64,000 nt of DNA from Tenrec ecaudatus (lineage: Eukaryota > Chordata > Mammalia > Afrosoricida > Tenrecidae): contig NC_134546.1 in NCBI RefSeq assembly GCF_050624435.1, forward strand, positions 17,941,001-18,005,000, written 5' to 3'. A program made the translations under genes and the position numbers. This document shows, in pieces, positions 57,755 to 64,000 of the stretch. The notes under the pieces are model-generated. The model saw nothing but the letters and a program-made list of their open reading frames with translations. It did no database searches and had not been told where the DNA came from. Each line of letters begins with the position of its first letter. Positions within the stretch are counted from its first letter, which is position 1.

Positions 57755-58850
57755 GCTTCCCCCAGGGTGCCACGGCCTGGGTCTCAACGTGCTCTCTCCT
57801 CCTCCTCCAGTGCCCCCTTCCCACGGGAGCTGATGCCCAGAGAGCACTGCGCCTCCGTCATCCTCTCGCATGCCCCGCACTGGGGGTCGAGGGGCCCCTC
57901 AGCGGTGAAGTTGGGCAGCCCAGTAAAGTGGCCATGGGGTAGCAGGGTAGACTGACAAGAAGGGCTTTGTCTCTGGCTCCCTTTGGGCCCCTTGGACTGA
58001 GAGACCCAGCAGGGGCAGGGCTGGGAAACAGGGCTCCGTGGCAAGGCACTAGAGCAGCGTCCCAGCTGTTCCTGCTCCTGAGCAAGATGAGCCGGGACCC
58101 CTTCCACTGCACGGCGCCCACATAGCCCACCACAGCGGCACCACTGCCCCACGTGCCCACCAGGAGCCAAGAGCTCAGAAGCCCATTTGGTTTCCAAGCC
58201 CAGTTACCACGTTAGATTTTGTGGTCGGCACAGGGCCCTGACCAGCCCCTCAGTTCCCATCGAAGGGACTGAGGTCTGTCCACACACGCGGCCTGGGAGG
58301 TAAAAGCAGCCAGGACTAGCATTCCAGCCTCCAGACTCCTGGCTCAGTGCTCACCCCGTTAGAACGAACACATTCTAAGGGAATGTCACCAAGCCTCAGA
58401 GTTGCACTGGTAGCTGTTTCCTCGCCTCCTGTGAGCCACGGGCAGCAGGGCCGCTTCTGCCGGGGCCCTCCCACACCAGCGGTTCGCTCATTTCCTGATT
58501 CCCCGAAGGATTCTCATTCTGTTCTGATGATGATGCTAGACCGAAACCTGAAATGAACGGCTCTTGCCTTCACTCCTAACCCATCTCCCCTCCTCCTCTG
58601 GACTGCCACCCGCAAAGGAAGATACTCCTGTCCATGTTAGCGCTGGGTTTCTTCTCCAACCAGGCCCCTGGCCTGCTCTGCTCTGTCTGGTTTTTCATTC
58701 CTCTCATTTTAAAAAAGCTTTCCCTCTGTTATTTCAAGTAGCTACTGTAAAAGGATAGCGTAGTGGCTCTGCAGAGAAGTCCATGCCACTATCCCCCGAC
58801 CTGTGAATGTGTCACTTTACCTGGCATGGGGGGAATTAAGATTGTAGTTG
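57755..58850. other. Intergenic DNA between MAPRE3 and TMEM214, no gene recognised
   Basis: GC-rich sequence with overlapping frames on both strands and no recognisable domains or repeats. Confidence 0.45.
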
Positions 58851-58854
58851 AAGG

Positions 58855-59038
58855 TGCCAACCCCAAACCAAACTCACTGCCTATGAGTCCATTCCAACTC
58901 AGTGACCCTACAGGACAGGGCAGAACTGACCCAGTGGGTTTCCTCTAAAGGAGTAGAAAACCTCATGTTTCTCCCACAGCACAGCCGGTGGTTTTGAACT
59001 ACTGATCTTGAGGTCAGGGGACCGTAACACAGCAGATT
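58855..59038 (-). repeat. AfroSINE-type SINE
   Basis: Reverse-complement: 'aactcactgcctatgagtcc', 'attccaactcagtgaccct', 'ggtggttttgaactactgat'. The 5' end is decayed. Confidence 0.85.
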
Positions 59039-59039
59039 A

Positions 59040-60400
59040 TCCTTGGATTATCCAGGTGGGCCCTTGATGGTCCCCACTGCTGTGGAGGCAGTTCCAACTC
59101 AGCACTGCTCCTGAGGGTCCCCAAGCCGGAACCCTTGGGAGCAGACTACCCATCCTCCAGCAGTGTGGCTGGTGGGGTCCCGCTGCCAACAGGGCTCCAT
59201 CAAAGGGAGAGGGCGGCAAGAGGAGACATCCGAGGGGTGCCATAGGACAAGGACCCAATGCGCCATTCCTGGCTTTGTAAAAAAGAAAGGTCACAAGCTA
59301 AGGAAGGCTTACAGCCTCTAGAAGCTGGAAAAGACAAGGAAATGGATTTTCCCTTAGACTCACAGGAAAGACTTCAGGTTTAGCCTCCTGAGTTGCACAC
59401 CAGACTTCTGACCTACAGAACCGTAGATGGTGCTTGTGTGTGGTTTTACATCACTGGTTTGTGCTCATTTGTTACAGCAGCCAGAGAGCGAGCCTGGGTG
59501 GTGTAATGGTTATGGGTTGGGCTGTGATCTCCAAGGTCAGCAGTTTGAAACCACTAGCCGCTCCTCGGGAGAAAGACAGTGCTTTGTGTTCCTGTAAAGA
59601 GTTAAGTCAAGAAACCCACAGGGGCAATTCTACCCTGTCCCACGGGGTCTCGACAAGTCAGAATCAGTTCCAGGTGGCGGTGGCTCCATCTTCTGCACCT
59701 ACCTGCCCTCCTTGACCCGGCATCTCTGGTTCTTCCCTCACACCCCTGTACCCGGCCCCTCCCTGCTCCTTGAGACGGTGAGCTGTGTGCACTTGGTCTC
59801 CGGCACAGCTCACGGAGCTCCGGTGCCCAGGGAGTGCAGCGGAGGCTTCTGTCCCTGAAGACGCCAATCGCAACAGCTCGCCTGCCAAAGACAAGTAGAA
59901 GAGAGAGCCCCTCCCACCCTTCTCTATCACCCTGGCAGGCCGATTTTGCCTCGATGGAGGGGCAGTTTTTCTTCCAAAACACGGTGGTCTCTTTTGCGAC
60001 CACACAGGTGACACACACGGGGTGGAGCAGGCACAGAAGGCTGCTGCTGGTCTCTGAGTAAAGCTAAAGAGGGAACTGAAAACGAACTGGTTACTGATGG
60101 GGCTGCAACGGGGGTCCTGCACAGCTCTCCCTCTCCAGGTTACCGGAGGCCACCAGGCATGGTCAGGCCTGACGGGCTGCAGAACCAGCAGGAGGCAAAA
60201 CCTGGTCATCGCCCGTCTCCTACCTTTCCCCCTTCCCACCCCATCCTCCACCCAGTCCCACTTGCCATCGCACACCAGCGGATGGTGTGGCTTCCCACTG
60301 CCTGCCAAGGGTTGGGGGAAAGGTCCCACCTTGTCAGGGCAGGCCCTCCACCTCAGTGAGCACTAACCACACAACTCCTTCCTTCCCAACACTTGCCCTG
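59040..60400. other. Intergenic DNA, one SINE, no gene recognised
   Basis: Contains the SINE at 59,488-59,686. The 221-residue minus-strand frame at 59,664-60,329 overlaps this SINE and has no known domain. Confidence 0.4.
59488..59686 (+). repeat. AfroSINE-type SINE, full length
   Basis: Sense: 'gcgagcctgggtggtgtaat', 'ggttatgggttgggctgtg', 'ggtcagcagtttgaaaccac', 'gaaacccacaggggcaattc', 'aagtcagaatcagttccagg'. Confidence 0.85.
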
Positions 60401-60401
60401 C

Positions 60402-60621
60402 CAGGGGTCCTCAAACTGTTTAAATGGGGCCAGTCACTATCCCTCAGACCCATTGGAGGGCCGGACTATAGTTTTAAAAAAAAAACTATGAACAAATTCC
60501 TATGCACACTGCACATATCTTATTTTGACGTCAAAAATAACAAGGCAAAAACACCTGGCAGGCCAGATAAATGTCCGGCAGGCCGCATGTGGCCCGTGAA
60601 CCATAGTTTGAGGACTGCCTG
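60402..60621 (+). mobile_element. OposCharlie1 (OC1) hAT transposon, nearly complete
   Basis: A 220-bp element with ends 'caggggtcctcaaactgtt' and 'catagtttgaggactgcctg'. Inside are 'cctcagacccattggagggc', 'cggactatagttttaaaaa', 'acaaattcctatgcacactg' and 'gcacatatcttattttgac', the non-autonomous OC1 layout. The 8-bp target duplication is not convincing, although the right flank CTCTAGGC fits the CTAG-centred preference of Charlie-type hATs. OC1, like SPIN, is known from a patchy, horizontally acquired set of tetrapods including tenrec. Confidence 0.9.
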
Positions 60622-60644
60622 CTCTAGGCCTTTGCTTCAATCAG

Positions 60645-60826
60645 CTGAGCCTTACATCTGGGGGCAGAGTGCTCAAAAGCCAGCAGTTTGAACCCACCAG
60701 CCGCTCCACGGACGAAAGATGAGGCTGTCTGCCCCCAGGAAGATTTACAACTTCCCAAAGAGCAAGTCTACACTGTCTAAGGTTGCTATGTGTCTGAATT
60801 GACTCGGTGGCAGAAAATTTGGTTTG
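60645..60826 (+). repeat. AfroSINE-type SINE
   Basis: Sense: 'agccagcagtttgaacccac', 'cagccgctccacggacgaaa', 'gatgaggctgtctgcccc', 'gtgtctgaattgactcggtg'. The tRNA-like head is decayed. Confidence 0.8.
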
Positions 60827-60829
60827 GGT

Positions 60830-62030
60830 GTACACGCTCAGAGCGTTCTCCATCCACCCTGAGCAATTCTCTCATTCCTCAGGATCCTCAACTGCCATCT
60901 CCTCCAGGAAAACTTCCCTCATCTCCCTCCGAAGGAATTCCTCGGTCCCTCCGCTGTTCGGCTGATAGGCATCAGCGCCAGTCGGGTTCTTGTCATGAGA
61001 ATTAGCCTTTCCTGTGCCTAAATATGCCCTCAAACGTAGGTGTCCAAGAAATAGCAGCTCTTCTAGGACAGCACATTCATCTAACCTCATCCACTGCCTG
61101 CTGGGATGCTCCAAAGTCCTGGGACTCACTATCCAACCGGGGGCACAGCAAGGCATGGCAGGGGCCTGTCTGCATGCATCCTCAGGTTGGGGTGGAGGGC
61201 TCTATTCCACGTCCTGCCACATCTGCAAATTGGAATTGACTTTTGCCCTGCTCTGGGGCAGGTGGGAGGGTGAGGGGGGAAACGACCAAAGAAAGCCCTT
61301 AGCCATCTTTTAGAAGGGCAGCGCCTAACCCTGCTCCTCCCAGACACCAGCACCAGGACCACCCCTCTTCCCTCAGGCCCACTGTCACTTTTCCTTCACA
61401 ATAGATCTTCACAGCCCATTAAAGTCAACAAAAACAAACAAAAACTAGCACCTTCCCTGAAGAAAGGGAAGTTTTAATCTTGGAATTCACCCTGGAGGTG
61501 AGAAAGAGTTCCGTGCCATTCTTCCAGCCCTCCTACAAGGACAAACTGAAACCGTTAACATTTCCACGTTAGGACAGTCTGAACAGTTAGAGAACAGTGC
61601 ACATGCTCTCTCCCACCTGAGCAGACCTGATGGAGGAGGCTATACTAGCCCCAAGGTCAGCCATTCCAACGCACCAGCCATTCCACAGGAGAAAGAGGGG
61701 ATTGCCTGCTCCCCTAAAGATTTCATCTCAGAACGCAGGGCGGCCGTTCCACCTTGTCCTATAGGGTCACTCAACCTACGGCAGTGGATTTGGTTCGGTC
61801 TCCCCAACTAGTCACACCGTGCGTGCATGCCAAGAGAGCAGGAAGGCATCTGCCCAAGCCGCGCAGTGGAGTGACCCCCACCAAGACGGCACGCGACGAA
61901 GGTTTTCCAAAGAGAATGGCTTCTCATCCCAACGTGCTTCCCTGGGCACAGGCTGGAGGCTTGCTACCACGGCGCCGCTCACCGGAGACCCGACCTCCAA
62001 CCTCGCCTGGAAGAGCCTGCCAACGGGAAT
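60830..62030. other. Intergenic DNA upstream of the TMEM214 promoter
   Basis: Contains an L2-like piece near 60,860-60,945 ('ccaggaaaacttccctcat') and a SINE at 61,626. No gene recognised. Confidence 0.4.
61626..61795 (+). repeat. AfroSINE-type SINE
   Basis: Sense: 'ccccaaggtcagccattcca', 'ccattccacaggagaaagag', 'gtcctatagggtcactcaac'. The 5' end is damaged. Confidence 0.75.
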
Positions 62031-62480
62031 GACTACAAGTCCCAGGCTGCCTTGCGACTGACGTCACACGCCGCGACGACCCGCGAGGAGACGTGGCAGA
62101 GCTCGGCGTGTCTGCGCCGGACCGGAAAGGCCGGGGCGGCGGCGGCAGGAGGGGTCGGGACCATGGCGGCCAAGACAGCGGGTGGGGGGCGCTGGGAGGT
62201 AGTGAAGAAGGGGCGGCGGGCTGCAGCCGGCAGCAGTAATAAAGGCGGCGGCGGAGGGGACCGCCGGGCCCTCGGGGAGGCCAACGGAGTGTGGAAGTTC
62301 GACCTGACCCGTGAGTACCCGCACTGCCGCCACCGCCGCGGCGGACACAGGCCCCCCCGCCCCCCGCCGCTCACCCTCGTTCCCCGCGCCCCTTCGCGGT
62401 GCCGTGGGAGCCGCTACCGGAGCCCGAGGCTGCAAACACCGCCGTGGGGTCAGGCGCGCGCGATCCTGTCGTGATCAGCT
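62030..62480 (+). promoter_or_regulatory. TMEM214: TMEM214 CpG-island promoter
   Basis: A dense CpG stretch covering the upstream flank, 5' UTR, exon 1 and the first part of intron 1. It is by far the clearest CpG island in the window. It contains the THAP11/ZNF143-type motif and CRE described separately, an ETS-type CCGGAA near 62,123 and a GC-box-like GGGGCGG at 62,133-62,139. There is no TATA box. Transcription probably starts around 62,070-62,130. Confidence 0.8.
62032..62066 (+). promoter_or_regulatory. THAP11/ZNF143 (Ronin) motif next to a palindromic CRE
   Basis: Positions 62,032-62,056 read ACTACAAGTCCCAG, then two bases, TGC, three bases and GCG. This fits the consensus ACTACAAnTCCCAGnnTGCnnnGCG described for THAP11/HCFC1 and ZNF143 sites. 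Two bases later lies TGACGTCA (62,059-62,066), the full CREB/ATF palindrome. Both are about 100 bases upstream of the TMEM214 ATG. Binding is inferred from sequence only. Confidence 0.75.
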
Positions 62481-63855
62481 GCTCTCCTGGCTCAGCAAAC
62501 GTCAATCGTGTGTGGTCTCTTTCGAGCCCCACGGAGGTGGACAGCGCAAGAGGGCTGCTGCCCTCCCCCGACAGAGAGGAAACTGAGGCCCGATCAAATG
62601 AGTTGCTTTACGGGATGAGTTCCCCAATCAGAGGGAACTGGCAGTCCAGTCTTCAGACACTGCATTCGTGTCCCATGGGTCGGTGGGGAGCCAGCCTGGC
62701 CTCGCCCCGCAGGTGTCTGAGACTGGGGAGAGCCATCCCCGGTCGTTATACAGGTCCCTCTGACCAGCAGGGATGACCCACAGCCAGCACCCACCAAGGA
62801 TGCTGTGTGACACCTGCTTTCTCTTGATCTCCCGCATTTGTTCATAGAATGGTCCCTGGAAACTAGAGGGATTGGCGTAGGGCCCCACATGGCAAGCCTG
62901 GCCTCCCACTCACCAGAGAGGCCCGTCCCTCTGTGGAGTCCACTTACTCTGTGGGCCTGATGAAGACATGCCCGGGCCGTGGGAGAGTCCCTGAGCCAGG
63001 GCTGCGCTGGCTGACAGAAGCTACCAGCAGCACAGCCAGAAGGGGCCTCCAGGCGGGCTCCTCCAGAGAGGAGAAAAGAGGAGGCCTTTGAACCTCCAGG
63101 TCACCACCCCCCGCTTCCTGCCTCGCTTTACCCTAGCCCCGATCCAGACTACAAGCACCCTGTACGAGTTGGGCTTCGAGAAAATCACAAAGCGGCAGAA
63201 TAAGGAGCAGGTCCCACCCCCTGCGGTGGAGCCCAAGAAGCCAGGGAACAAGAAGCAGTCCAAGAAGGTGGCAGCCGTTGCGAACCAGAACCAGGGCCGC
63301 TTCCGCAGCTTGGAGGCGGCGTTGCAAGCCGTGAGTAGGCCCAGACGCCATGCAGGACAAACGGGATTAGGTTGGTGGATGGTGGATGCTTTGGGTGGAG
63401 AGCAGGTGAAAGACGGGAGAGGGACACTACACGAGGTGAGAAGGGCGTTCAGGACGAGGTGGTAACCCCAAGGGTTGCCTTTCCTTAGAATGGAAAGGGG
63501 CCTCTGGAAAAACAGCCACGAGAGAGAAGCCCGGAAGTCCCAGGTCCCCCAAAGAGGAGATGGGGAAGCCAGTGGCTTCCTGCCTCTCATTCCCACCCCC
63601 TGGGGTTTAATAATAACAGAAACCCTTACTCTCCCCGTCACCACCCAGTTCCACCCTTTCCCCGCCCAGCTCACGCCTCACCCCGAGCGCTGTGTCCCTG
63701 GCAGCTGGACGTGGCCGCTCTGCAGAAGGAGCTGGACAGGAGCCAGAGTGTGTTCTCCGGGAACCCATCCGTGTGGTTGAAGGACCTGGCCAGCTATCTC
63801 AACTACAAGCTACAAGCTCCTCTGAGTGAGCCCACCTTGAGCCAGCACACGCACG
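62163..63855 (+). CDS. TMEM214: TMEM214, first three coding exons (gene continues past the window)
   Basis: Exons 62,163-62,310, 63,137-63,330 and 63,705-63,855 join in frame to the first 164 codons plus one base. The human protein is about 689 residues, so most of the gene, including its C-terminal membrane segments, lies to the right. TMEM214 is an ER-resident membrane protein reported to recruit procaspase-4 during ER-stress-induced death; that role is from the literature. Here the N-terminus MAAKTAGGGRWEVVKKGRR is followed by a glycine/serine-rich stretch. Exon 2 has the family blocks QTTSTLYELGFEKITKRQNK and GRFRSLEAALQA; exon 3 has SVFSGNPSVWLKDLASYLNY. The ATG sits in a strong context (GGACCATGG). 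The exon 3 donor GTTCGT is weak compared with the GTGAGT of exons 1 and 2, but the codon split fits the human protein. Confidence 0.95.
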
Positions 63856-64000
63856 GTTCGTTTTCCCAGCCAGCCCGAGCTTGACACAGCACGTGAAAGC
63901 CCTGAAAGGGCTGGGTGCACAGCAGAGCCCGACCCCGCCCTCCCGCTTATATGCCCCGTCCCCGTGGCTGTGAAGGCCCTGCCCTCACTGGGATGGGGAG

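Noticed and set aside
59664-60329. A 221-residue minus-strand frame between MAPRE3 and TMEM214
   Set aside because: It overlaps a SINE, has no recognisable domain or splice context and lies in GC-rich DNA where long chance frames are common.

Overview
This is a piece of a placental-mammal chromosome. Two protein-coding genes with introns lie at the right end. Roughly 53 kb to their left has no recognisable coding exon and is a dense, nested mosaic of mobile elements. The mobile elements point to an afrotherian, most likely a tenrec (Echinops telfairi-like). About 30 copies of an AfroSINE-type SINE and three antisense RTE/BovB-like LINE copies indicate Afrotheria. A SPIN element with a perfect 8-bp target duplication and two OposCharlie1 (OC1) copies are hAT transposons reported in tenrec among afrotherians. 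The species call is an inference from repeats; I ran no search.

Layout. 1-53,642: probably intron 1 of MAPRE3, possibly with some upstream sequence, because no CpG-rich first exon is visible. It holds AfroSINEs, 5'-truncated young L1-type tails, RTE fragments, two related solo LTRs, a mariner element with both ends, a Tigger-like element, MER5A-like hAT copies, old L1, L2 and MIR, and a full-length RPS3A processed pseudogene (27,637-28,490). 53,643-56,953: the complete MAPRE3 (EB3) coding region on the + strand in six exons, 281 codons, with a 3' UTR ending near 57,750. 57,755-62,030: intergenic sequence with SINEs and a near-complete OC1 copy. 62,030-62,480: a CpG-rich promoter. 62,163-63,855: the first three exons of TMEM214 (+ strand), which runs off the right edge. 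MAPRE3 followed by TMEM214 in the same orientation matches my recollection of the human 2p23 order.

Function. MAPRE3 encodes a microtubule plus-end-tracking protein. TMEM214 encodes an ER membrane protein, of which only the soluble N-terminal part is in view. The two genes are neighbours and I see no sign that they share a pathway. The TMEM214 promoter carries a THAP11/ZNF143-type motif three bases from a palindromic cAMP-response element.

The most informative structures are insertion histories readable from target duplications: three copies of one 12-13-bp duplication framing an L1 tail and then the RPS3A retrocopy; an L1 tail carrying a likely 3' transduction; a solo LTR inside an RTE copy; and an L1 tail containing an internal 248-bp duplication. 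I found no CRISPR array, operon, novel defence system or other undescribed multi-gene system.
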